Of a stretch of 5,435 bases of DNA, positions 1-5,435 are shown one piece after another (positions within the stretch are counted from its first letter, which is position 1; every line of letters starts with the position of its first letter). This DNA comes from Spirochaetaceae bacterium (GTDB lineage Bacteria; Spirochaetota; Spirochaetia; DSM-2461), in assembly GCA_016342385.1 (NCBI GenBank), contig JAEINM010000301.1, positions 1-5,435 on the forward strand, given 5' to 3'. The translations under genes were made by a program, and so were the position numbers. The notes beneath the pieces were generated by a model. It saw only the letters and a list, made by a program, of their open reading frames with translations, did not search any database and was not told the DNA's origin.

Positions 1-1570
1 TGTCTCTCTGGTGCAGCCCGATTGTCGGTTCATCGAGAATATACAGAACACCGACAAGAGACGAACCTATCTGAGTAGCCAGTCTTATCCTCTGGGCTTC
101 CCCCCCCGAGAGAGTAGCGGCCTCTCGGTCTAATGATAGATATTCCAGACCGACACTCTGAAGAAAAGAAAGGCGTTCTCTAATTTCCTTCATTATCTGT
201 TCCGAAATATGTTTTTTTGTCTCATCAAGCTTTAGAGCGTTAAAAAAAACAACTGAATCCTTTACGGAATAGGATGTCATATCATGAATATTTTTATTAT
301 CGATTTTCACTGAGAGGCTTTCCTCTTTCAGTCTTTTCCCCTGACAGCTCCGGCAGTTCTTTTTTACCATATATTTTTCAAGCCAGTCTTTTACACCATC
401 GGAACTGGATTCTTTATATCGTCTTTTAAGGTCGTGAATAATACCTTTGTAATTCGAGTTATACTCAAACCGGCCGGTACCCTCTCTGTTTTCATAAAGA
501 ATATCGATTTTATCATTGCTGCCTTCAATGAGAATATTAATAATTTTGTCCGGAAGATCTTTAAGAGGTGTATCAAGAGAGAAATCATAATATTTGGCCA
601 GTCCTTCAAACCAGCTGCGATGCCAGTTGGCATCGGGATTATAAGGGGCTATTCCTCCCTGGTTAAAAGAGAGAGAAAAATCAGGCATGATCAGGTCCCG
701 TTCAAACTCCATGGTAACCCCCAGCCCGCTGCAGTCCGGGCAGGCACCATAGGGATTATTAAAGGAAAATAAACGGGGTTGAAGTTCCGGCATGCTGAAC
801 CCGCAATGGGGACAGGAGTTTTTCTCAGAAAAAAACTGCTCTTCATCCTCCACCTCTCCTTTTTTTACTGAAATAACCTTACCGTCAGTTATTTCCAAGG
901 CTGTTTCAACTGATTCTGCCAGTCTTTTTCTTGTATCCTCACTCACCTTCAATCTGTCGATGACAATTTCAATACTGTGTTTTTTATTTTTATCCAGATC
1001 AATGTCATCGTCTAAGGAGAGAATCTCACCATTGACACGGACTCTGACAAATCCGGATTTTCTGGCATCATTAAAAACTTTCTGATGTTTACCCTTTTTC
1101 CCTTTAATAATGGGAGCCAGAATAAGAACTCTGCTCCCCTCGGGATATTCTGTAACAGTATCAATTATCTGATCAACCGACTGTTCCTTGATTTCGATTT
1201 TGCAGGTGGGACAATAGGCCGTACCAATACGGGCAAAGAGCAGTCTCAGATAATCGTAGATTTCAGTTATAGTGCCCACAGTAGACCTGGGATTTTTATG
1301 TGTGGTTTTCTGCTCAATGGATATGGCAGGTGAAAGCCCCTCGATATAATCGAGATCCGGTTTATCCAGTCTTCCGAGAAACTGTCTGGCATAGGCTGAA
1401 AGAGATTCAACATATCGCCTTTGTCCTTCTGCAAAGATAGTATCAAAAGCTAGAGAGGATTTTCCGCTTCCGCTCTTACCGGATATGACGACCAGACGGT
1501 CTCTGGGAATCTCCAGATTTATATTTTTTAGGTTGTGCTCCCGGGCACCTTTAATGACAATTTTTTTCAT
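1..1570 (-). CDS. uvrA: UvrA, excinuclease ABC subunit A (N-terminal 523 codons; runs off the left edge)
   Basis: DNA-damage recognition ATPase of nucleotide excision repair; cytoplasmic, loads UvrB onto lesions. The frame is open from the ATG at 1570 to base 1, giving 523 of the roughly 940 residues usual for the family; the cut is the window edge, not a mutation. Visible in order: N-terminus MKKIVIKGAREHN; Walker A at residues 31-38 (GKSGSGKS, catalytic K37); QRRYVESLSAYARQF at 50-64; a Cys pair C120/C123 at the edge of the UvrB-binding region; a zinc module C253/C256 and C277/C280 around PRLFSFNNP; a Cys pair C406/C409; ABC signature LSGGEAQ at 487-493; Walker B ending D513-E514; H520. These positions match E. 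coli UvrA as I recall it. Oddities are Lys at residue 32, where E. coli has Leu, and a run of eight G in the signature codons. The start fits the family, but no Shine-Dalgarno precedes it. It begins 30 bp after the TPR gene stop and is probably co-transcribed with it. Confidence 0.97.
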   Translation of the reverse strand, partial: MKKIVIKGAREHNLKNINLEIPRDRLVVISGKSGSGKSSLAFDTIFAEGQRRYVESLSAYARQFLGRLDKPDLDYIEGLSPAISIEQKTTHKNPRSTVGTITEIYDYLRLLFARIGTAYCPTCKIEIKEQSVDQIIDTVTEYPEGSRVLILAPIIKGKKGKHQKVFNDARKSGFVRVRVNGEILSLDDDIDLDKNKKHSIEIVIDRLKVSEDTRKRLAESVETALEITDGKVISVKKGEVEDEEQFFSEKNSCPHCGFSMPELQPRLFSFNNPYGACPDCSGLGVTMEFERDLIMPDFSLSFNQGGIAPYNPDANWHRSWFEGLAKYYDFSLDTPLKDLPDKIINILIEGSNDKIDILYENREGTGRFEYNSNYKGIIHDLKRRYKESSSDGVKDWLEKYMVKKNCRSCQGKRLKEESLSVKIDNKNIHDMTSYSVKDSVVFFNALKLDETKKHISEQIMKEIRERLSFLQSVGLEYLSLDREAATLSGGEAQRIRLATQIGSSLVGVLYILDEPTIGLHQRD

Positions 1571-1602
1571 AATACAAAGAATATAGTATAATGAAAAAAA
1601 TT
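1559..1602 (-). promoter_or_regulatory. 12-bp inverted repeat enclosing the uvrA start codon (putative translation-control hairpin)
   Basis: AATTTTTTTCAT (plus strand 1559-1570) is the exact reverse complement of ATGAAAAAAATT (1591-1602), with 20 bp between them. In the minus-strand mRNA the bases just after the TPR gene stop, including the last two bases of its TAA, can pair with AUG AAA AAA AUU, the first four uvrA codons. The start codon would then be in a stem, and the loop carries no Shine-Dalgarno sequence. The pairing is almost all A-U, so it would be weak. A ribosome terminating at the TPR stop could open it. The repeat is seen directly; a regulatory role is inference, and poly-A/poly-T runs in AT-rich DNA can arise by chance. 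Confidence 0.4.
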
Positions 1603-2749
1603 AAAATATTGTTAGACCTATTTCTACTTTTGGATCAATTAACTGCTCATAAGATTTTTTGCCCCACATATTTGAGTTGCTCTCATTGTAGACTATCTCC
1701 CATAATCTGAAAGCGGCTTCAGAATAACCTTCAGCATAGAGAGATGCACCCAGGTAATACATAGTTCTGTATATGTTGTACTCCTCGATCAGCTCTCTGA
1801 TAGAGGGCTCCCTGTTAAAGAGTTCAAGACAGTAAGAAGCCCCGGAAAGATAGAATTCCGGATCGTCGGGCAGAAGAGTTTTTGCCTTTTCATACTGTTC
1901 CTCCACATTGATAACTGCCATGGAATCCAGATCTCTCTCAAAGGAAAAAGACTGATGACGACGAAGGATGACATTTTCCAGAGTGTGAAAAACATAGTCT
2001 GTGTGGTTTTCCAGCAGGACATCGATATTTTCAGGATAAACAAATTCCGGATCAAGTTTTCTAAGAAAATCAATAGCAATGGAATAGAGACTCAATATGG
2101 GGTAAACCAATTTAGAAGTGGCCATTTTGTATTCACCGGTTTTATAATAATAGATTCCCAGCTGATTAAAAGCTTCGATAGAATAGGTAAACTCATGCCT
2201 GAATAATAAAATCATTCTGTCGATGCCATCTTTCTTCAAAGTGTTTATGGCGGCATTTTCATTGGCAAGTGCTAACTGATTCTTCTCTAGTTCACTAGTG
2301 CCTATGCTGTTTAAAACCTGTTTGTAGCTATCATAGTTCTCGAGGTATTTATATAATTCTGCCAGACGGTATTGTATCTCGAACTTCTCCTGGGGAATCA
2401 GAAGAACCCTTTCGCCTTCAAGAGCTTTCCGGTACTGTTTTTCCGCTAAGAGATACTCCCCTTCCTGTTCAAAGACCCGACCTATCCAATATTCAGCTTC
2501 CGGATAGACCCCGTGCCGTTCGATCAGTTTATTGAAAAAATTGAGGGATTCTCCATATTGTCTCTTATTAAACGTGAAAAGTCCCTTCTCAAAAAGAAGC
2601 CACGATTCCATGCTGTCTAATTTCTCGATCCCTGCTGTTACAGTACCTGTTACATTTTGAGAATTAAGAGAATATGTTATTAAAAGTAGTATTAATACTA
2701 ATATTAGAGTTTTTCTATCTCTTCTATAAAAGCTTCTTTTGCAGAACAA
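1601..2749 (-). CDS. Exported TPR-repeat protein, function unknown
   Basis: Complete 382-residue protein that I cannot assign to a named family. The N-terminus has a basic stretch (KRSFYRRDRK, residues 4-13), then a hydrophobic core (TLILVLILLLITYSL, 14-28) and LNSQ. This is a likely Sec signal peptide cleaved near residue 30, or an uncleaved anchor; no lipobox cysteine is present. The mature part is helical and rich in Tyr and Glu, with TPR-like units at about 48-81, 84-117, 121-152, 193-222 and 325-356 (for example EAEYWIGRVFEQEGEYLLAEKQ at 84-105, shown in spaced motif sense: W8, G11, Y20, A24 style). It probably acts as a periplasmic or envelope-associated scaffold. The start is TTG at 2749, behind a strong AAGGGAG. 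No ATG follows in frame until residue 47, and using that one would remove the signal peptide. It overlaps the ispG end by 46 bp and is followed by uvrA after 30 bp, which suggests one operon. Confidence 0.85.
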   Translation of the reverse strand: MFCKRSFYRRDRKTLILVLILLLITYSLNSQNVTGTVTAGIEKLDSMESWLLFEKGLFTFNKRQYGESLNFFNKLIERHGVYPEAEYWIGRVFEQEGEYLLAEKQYRKALEGERVLLIPQEKFEIQYRLAELYKYLENYDSYKQVLNSIGTSELEKNQLALANENAAINTLKKDGIDRMILLFRHEFTYSIEAFNQLGIYYYKTGEYKMATSKLVYPILSLYSIAIDFLRKLDPEFVYPENIDVLLENHTDYVFHTLENVILRRHQSFSFERDLDSMAVINVEEQYEKAKTLLPDDPEFYLSGASYCLELFNREPSIRELIEEYNIYRTMYYLGASLYAEGYSEAAFRLWEIVYNESNSNMWGKKSYEQLIDPKVEIGLTIF

Positions 2750-3783
2750 GCTGTCTCCCTTCGGATTATTTCCCCTTTTTTGAATATGGCTATAGTGTTT
2801 CCTACACCGCTGATTCCTATATCGGCGTGAGATGACTCTCCAGGCCCATTAACCATGCAACCCATTATAGCGACTGATATATCTTTATCGACAGAATACA
2901 AATAATCCTGTATCTCCTGTGTAAAAGTATGTGTATCAAAAGATGAACGGGCACATTTCGGACAGGATATAAGATCCACCCTTTTGGTGCTGTTTAATTT
3001 CAGAGCCGATAAAATTTCATTTGCCGCAATGACCTCCTTCAAAGGGTCATCGGAGATTGAAATCCTGATAGTATTTCCAATTCCTTTTTCCAGCAGCCTC
3101 GATAAACCGATTGAACTCTTGACGATTGAGGGAATAAGAGGTCCCGCTTCAGTAATACCCAGATGAAGGGGATAGTCATGACGGGAGTAAAATGCTTCAT
3201 TGGTGAAGTAGTTTTCTTCGATATCTGAAGATTTTAAAGAAACAACTATATTGTGAAAATTTAATTTCTCCAGGAATTCAAGCTGATCCTCTGCCGCCTT
3301 CACAATGGCTTCCGCTCGGTTTTTCATTTTTTTCAGATCTTTGGGAAGAGATCCTCCATTGGCGCCTATTCGTATAACAGTATTGGTATCTTTAGCTTTT
3401 TTGATGACTTCTTCGACTTTCCACGGTGCTCCGATATTACCGGGATTAATTCGAATTTTAGGTATGTTATAATTCATACATTCCAGTGCGATTTTATAAT
3501 CAAAATGAATATCCGCCACTAGAGGCATATTTATTCTCTCTGCTATTTCCCCGAGTATAGTAACAGAATCCAGAGTTGGTGCGGCAAAGCGAATCAATTG
3601 ACATCCAAATGTTTCAAGCTTATTGATCGATGCAATTAGTGTCTCATCAATCACATCTATTGCTTTGTCCCACATCGTCTGAACGGCTACGGGGTGGTCT
3701 CCCCCGAGACAGATCTTCCCAATTCTTATCTCTCTTATTCTTTTCATAATTATATAATAGCATAAAAAGAGAAGAAGAATCAC
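2704..3783 (-). CDS. ispG: IspG (GcpE), 4-hydroxy-3-methylbut-2-enyl diphosphate synthase
   Basis: Penultimate enzyme of the MEP isoprenoid pathway: an [4Fe-4S] enzyme that reductively converts 2-C-methyl-D-erythritol 2,4-cyclodiphosphate to HMBPP in the cytosol. Recognised by RINPGNIG (111-118), RIGANGGSL (138-146), HLGITEAGP (207-215), CPKCARSSFD (274-283) and GCMVNGPGE (308-316). Cluster ligands are C274, C277, C309 and E316, in the order found in E. coli IspG (C270, C273, C305, E312). It has the short two-domain bacterial form without the insert of the larger enzymes. The start is uncertain. GTG at 3783 has GAAGGA 6 nt upstream and gives 359 residues beginning with a hydrophobic stretch (MILLLFLCYYII). 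ATG at 3747 gives 347 residues beginning MKRIREIRIG, which fits the family better but has no Shine-Dalgarno. The usual QSMTNT near the N-terminus reads QTMWDK here. First gene of the leftward operon. Confidence 0.96.
   Translation of the reverse strand: MILLLFLCYYIIMKRIREIRIGKICLGGDHPVAVQTMWDKAIDVIDETLIASINKLETFGCQLIRFAAPTLDSVTILGEIAERINMPLVADIHFDYKIALECMNYNIPKIRINPGNIGAPWKVEEVIKKAKDTNTVIRIGANGGSLPKDLKKMKNRAEAIVKAAEDQLEFLEKLNFHNIVVSLKSSDIEENYFTNEAFYSRHDYPLHLGITEAGPLIPSIVKSSIGLSRLLEKGIGNTIRISISDDPLKEVIAANEILSALKLNSTKRVDLISCPKCARSSFDTHTFTQEIQDYLYSVDKDISVAIMGCMVNGPGESSHADIGISGVGNTIAIFKKGEIIRRETACSAKEAFIEEIEKL
2755..2761 (-). promoter_or_regulatory. Shine-Dalgarno of the TPR gene, inside ispG
   Basis: On the minus strand AAGGGAG ends 5 nt before the TTG at 2749. 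It lies within the last codons of ispG and decides the start of the TPR gene. Because the signal sits inside translated message, the downstream gene is likely to be translationally coupled to ispG. Confidence 0.75.
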
Positions 3784-3789
3784 CTATAT

Positions 3790-3795
3790 TCCTTC
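3790..3795 (-). promoter_or_regulatory. Shine-Dalgarno for the GTG start of ispG
   Basis: GAAGGA on the minus strand ends 6 nt before GTG at 3783, an ideal spacing. The alternative ATG at 3747 is preceded only by AT-rich sequence. This is the main argument for the longer IspG product. Confidence 0.6.
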
Positions 3796-3812
3796 ATTAG
3801 AGTGCAATCACA

Positions 3813-3841
3813 TTGAACAAAATATACAAAATAAGTATATT
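3813..3841 (+). promoter_or_regulatory. Sigma70-type promoter of ackA
   Basis: TTGAAC (3813-3818) and TATATT (3836-3841) are separated by exactly 17 bp. They match the consensus -35 at 4 of 6 and the -10 at 5 of 6 positions. Transcription would start near 3848, leaving a leader of about 35 nt before the ATG at 3883. No riboswitch-like structure is apparent in so short a leader. A leftward promoter for ispG must lie in the same 99-bp region, but the best match I see (minus-strand TATACT at 3834-3839) lacks a convincing -35. Confidence 0.55.
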
Positions 3842-3842
3842 T
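3820..3842. promoter_or_regulatory. 8-bp perfect inverted repeat over the ackA promoter (putative operator)
   Basis: AAATATAC (3820-3827) and GTATATTT (3835-3842) are exact reverse complements separated by 7 bp. The right arm covers the -10 element and the left arm lies in the promoter spacer. A dimeric regulator bound here would block ackA, and possibly ispG on the other strand. All-AT arms with one G/C pair make a chance origin possible in such AT-rich DNA. Confidence 0.35.
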
Positions 3843-3868
3843 CATTATTAAATAATCAGATAATAATT

Positions 3869-3873
3869 AGGAG
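3869..3873 (+). promoter_or_regulatory. Shine-Dalgarno of ackA
   Basis: AGGAG lies 9 nt before the ATG at 3883 and supports that start, which also places the family's N-terminal Asn at residue 7. Confidence 0.8.
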
Positions 3874-3882
3874 TTATATAAA

Positions 3883-5082
3883 ATGAAAATTCTGACACTT
3901 AACTGTGGAAGTTCTTCAATTAAATTTCAGTTTATCAATCTCGAAAACGAAGAGGTTATGGCTGATGGTGTTGTTGAAAGAATTGGTGAGAAAGATGCAC
4001 TTTATACTTATAAAAGTGAAAAATACTCAGTAAAAAAACTGGAGATGCCCATAGCTGATCACACAGAAGGCATAAAAGAAATTCTGGAAAACCTAATGCA
4101 TGAAAAACATGGTGTTGTTAAAGATCAGTCTGAGATAGATGGGGTTGGTCATAGGATTGTTCATGGTGGTGAAGATTATTCTGATTCTGAAAAAATTACT
4201 GATGAAGTTATGAAGGTGCTTGAAGCATGCTGTGAACTTGCACCGCTTCACAATCCGGCCAATATAAAAGGGATTGAATCTATTACCGCGGCCCTTCCCA
4301 ATGTACCTCAGGTGGGCGTTTTTGATACAGCATTTCATCAGACTATGCCCTCAAAAGCCTATCTTTATGCACTTCCCTACAGTTATTACACTGAACATAA
4401 AATCAGAAAATACGGATTCCATGGTACATCTCATAAATATGTGGCCCTGAAAGCGGCCGAGTTTGTTGGAAAAGACATTAAAGATCTCAAAATCATTACC
4501 TGTCATGTTGGTAACGGTGCTTCTGTCTGCGCTATAGATGGAGGGAATTCGGTTGATACATCTATGGGATTCACTCCGCTGGAAGGTATCATGATGGGAA
4601 CAAGATCAGGAGATATTGACCCGGCGATTGTCACTTATATGATGAGCAATATGAAAATGACAGCCGATGAAGTGAATAATGTTCTCAACAAAAAAAGCGG
4701 GATGCTCGGATTATCAGATATCAGTAATGATATGAGAGAAATTGAAGATAAAATTCTTAAAGAAAAAAACCCCATGGCTATTCAGGCATTTGAAGTATAT
4801 GCCTACAAAATCAGAAAAATCATCGGTGCTTATACGGCTGCTATGAATGGTGTCGATATTATCGTTTTTACCGGTGGTGTCGGAGAGAAAATGCCGATCC
4901 TCAGAGAAGATGTCTGTGTGGATATGGAATATCTCGGTGTTAAATTCGATGCTGAGAAAAACGACAGTTTTGCCGATGGCACATTTGAAGTGACGACTGA
5001 TGATTCAAAAGTAAAAGTTCTGAAAGTTCAGACCAATGAAGAACTGATGATCGCCTTGGAAACTAAAAGAGTCCTTTCATAA
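3883..5082 (+). CDS. ackA: Acetate kinase
   Basis: Cytoplasmic kinase that interconverts acetyl phosphate plus ADP and acetate plus ATP. With phosphotransacetylase (not in the window) it gives substrate-level ATP during fermentation, or activates acetate. Full length at 399 residues, usual for the family. ASKHA-fold motifs in order: LTLNCGSSSIKFQF (5-18, N7), GHRIVHGG (89-96, R91), DTAFHQTMP (148-156, D148), YGFHGTSHKYV (177-187, H180), HVGNGASV (208-215), GFTPLEGIMMGTRSGDIDP (229-247, R241), FTGGVGE (329-335) and TNEE (384-387). N7, R91, D148, H180 and R241 fall at the positions known for the characterised Methanosarcina enzyme. Transcribed alone from its own promoter, divergent from ispG and convergent with the EAL gene. 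Related propionate or butyrate kinases are less likely given the exact match to the acetate kinase motifs. Confidence 0.97.
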   Translation: MKILTLNCGSSSIKFQFINLENEEVMADGVVERIGEKDALYTYKSEKYSVKKLEMPIADHTEGIKEILENLMHEKHGVVKDQSEIDGVGHRIVHGGEDYSDSEKITDEVMKVLEACCELAPLHNPANIKGIESITAALPNVPQVGVFDTAFHQTMPSKAYLYALPYSYYTEHKIRKYGFHGTSHKYVALKAAEFVGKDIKDLKIITCHVGNGASVCAIDGGNSVDTSMGFTPLEGIMMGTRSGDIDPAIVTYMMSNMKMTADEVNNVLNKKSGMLGLSDISNDMREIEDKILKEKNPMAIQAFEVYAYKIRKIIGAYTAAMNGVDIIVFTGGVGEKMPILREDVCVDMEYLGVKFDAEKNDSFADGTFEVTTDDSKVKVLKVQTNEELMIALETKRVLS

Positions 5083-5117
5083 TTGTATGGGACGGTCGCG
5101 ACCGTACCGTACAATTA
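5080..5117. repeat. 38-bp near-perfect palindrome spanning both convergent stop codons; possible bidirectional terminator
   Basis: The left half TAATTGTATGGGACGGTCG (5080-5098) pairs with the right half CGACCGTACCGTACAATTA (5099-5117) at 17 of 19 positions. The exceptions are T5088/G5109 (a U-G wobble in rightward RNA) and G5091/A5106. The outermost three bases on each side are the TAA stops of ackA and of the EAL gene. Its GC-rich core GGTCGCGACC stands out from the AT-rich surroundings. Placement between convergent genes suggests a shared transcription terminator. No U-tract follows in either direction, so a classic intrinsic terminator is not proven. A dispersed palindromic element or a protein-binding site are alternatives. 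Confidence 0.6.
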
Positions 5118-5126
5118 GTCGCGACC
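5094..5126. repeat. Two copies of the GTCGCGAC octamer able to form an alternative hairpin
   Basis: GTCGCGAC occurs at 5095-5102, the centre of the 38-bp palindrome, and again at 5118-5125, the last codons of the EAL gene. GGTCGCGAC (5094-5102) can pair with GTCGCGACC (5118-5126) over 9 bp with a 15-nt loop. That fold would exclude the long palindrome hairpin. Confidence 0.45.
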
Positions 5127-5435
5127 ACTCCCTTCATTTCTTATTAATGCGACGAAATCATTCTGTGACAGCGGTTTATGATAAAAATACCCCTGTATGA
5201 GATCGCAATTATAACTGTATAATAATTCTGCCTGCCCTTCCTCTTCAACACCTTCAGCAACAACTTTAAAATCGAGAAAATGAGCAAGATCAATAATCGT
5301 CTTCACTATATTACAGGAAGAGATATTCTCGGGGATGGAATCGATGAAAGATTTGTCAATTTTTAAAGTGTCTACGGGATAATCTTTCAGTTTGTTGAGT
5401 GAGGAATATCCTGTACCAAAATCATCAATAGAAAT
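5115..5435 (-). CDS. EAL-domain cyclic-di-GMP phosphodiesterase (C-terminal 106 codons; runs off the right edge)
   Basis: Hydrolyses c-di-GMP to pGpG, lowering the second messenger that controls motility and surface attachment. The frame is open from base 5435 to the TAA at 5117-5115, so the N-terminus, including the EAL motif itself and any sensor or GGDEF domain, lies outside the window. In the 106 visible residues: IDDFGTGYSSL (3-13, metal-binding D4 and D5 and loop 6), LKIDKSFI (24-31, K25), VVAEGVEEEGQ (58-68, E61, E64) and IQGYFYHKPL (80-89, Q81). The spacing D4-K25-E61-Q81 equals that of RocR residues D295-K316-E352-Q372 as I recall them, so this half looks catalytically intact. It ends shortly after the EAL fold (NEGSGRD), so no further C-terminal domain exists. 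Convergent with ackA and 32 bp from it. Confidence 0.93.
   Translation of the reverse strand: MSIDDFGTGYSSLNKLKDYPVDTLKIDKSFIDSIPENISSCNIVKTIIDLAHFLDFKVVAEGVEEEGQAELLYSYNCDLIQGYFYHKPLSQNDFVALIRNEGSGRD

Noticed and set aside
434..1333. Three plus-strand open frames (434-772, 792-1085, 1085-1333)
   Set aside because: They lie antisense to uvrA, whose minus-strand frame is continuous and carries every expected motif. Their translations look like nothing functional.
1..1570. uvrA as a truncated pseudogene
   Set aside because: The frame has no internal stop or frameshift, and it simply reaches the window edge at residue 523.
1955..2206. Open frames within the TPR gene on the plus strand and, at 1789-2079, in another minus frame
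   Set aside because: They are shadows of the TPR gene with low-complexity translations and no ribosome-binding site.
3748..3756. TATAAT just upstream of the ATG at 3747 as an ispG promoter
   Set aside because: A -10 element there would start transcription inside the coding sequence, and no -35 is present at the right distance.
3760..3763. Out-of-frame ATG upstream of the ATG at 3747 as a leader-peptide start
   Set aside because: It has no ribosome-binding site, and its roughly 38-codon frame only runs through ispG out of phase.
3801..3816. TGTGA half-site (minus strand) as a CRP/FNR-type box
   Set aside because: The matching second half-site is absent, so it is no better than chance.
1..5435. 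CRISPR array, tRNA, rRNA, transposase or phage genes
   Set aside because: I found no regularly spaced repeats, no RNA-gene signatures and no mobile-element motifs on either strand.

Overview
The window is AT-rich, gene-dense bacterial chromosome carrying housekeeping genes. I see no mobile element, rRNA or tRNA gene, CRISPR array or phage gene. The gene set is MEP-pathway isoprenoid synthesis, acetate kinase, nucleotide excision repair, c-di-GMP turnover and an exported TPR protein. It fits an anaerobic or fermentative, probably motile, Gram-negative-like bacterium. My impression of the proteins leans towards a spirochaete, but nothing in the window proves the phylum.

Left block (1-3783, all minus strand), in transcription order: ispG (2704-3783), a signal-peptide-bearing TPR protein (1601-2749) and uvrA (1-1570, cut by the left edge after codon 523). 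The genes are tightly packed. The TPR gene starts at a TTG inside the 3' end of ispG (46-bp overlap) behind a strong Shine-Dalgarno sequence. uvrA starts 30 bp after the TPR stop with no Shine-Dalgarno, and its first codons lie in a 12-bp inverted repeat. This looks like one operon with translational coupling at both junctions, although the three products share no obvious pathway.

Centre (3784-3882): a 99-bp divergent intergenic region. It holds a good sigma70-type promoter for the rightward gene, an 8-bp perfect inverted repeat overlapping that promoter, and Shine-Dalgarno sequences for both flanking genes.

Right block: ackA (3883-5082, plus strand), a complete acetate kinase with its catalytic residues. 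It converges on the C-terminal 106 codons of an EAL-domain c-di-GMP phosphodiesterase (5115-5435, minus strand, cut by the right edge). Only 32 bp separate the two stop codons. That gap is filled by a 38-bp near-perfect palindrome whose two ends are the two stop codons, and its GTCGCGAC core recurs just inside the EAL gene. This palindrome and the start-codon hairpin of uvrA are the most unusual structures here. I found no evidence for a new multi-gene system.
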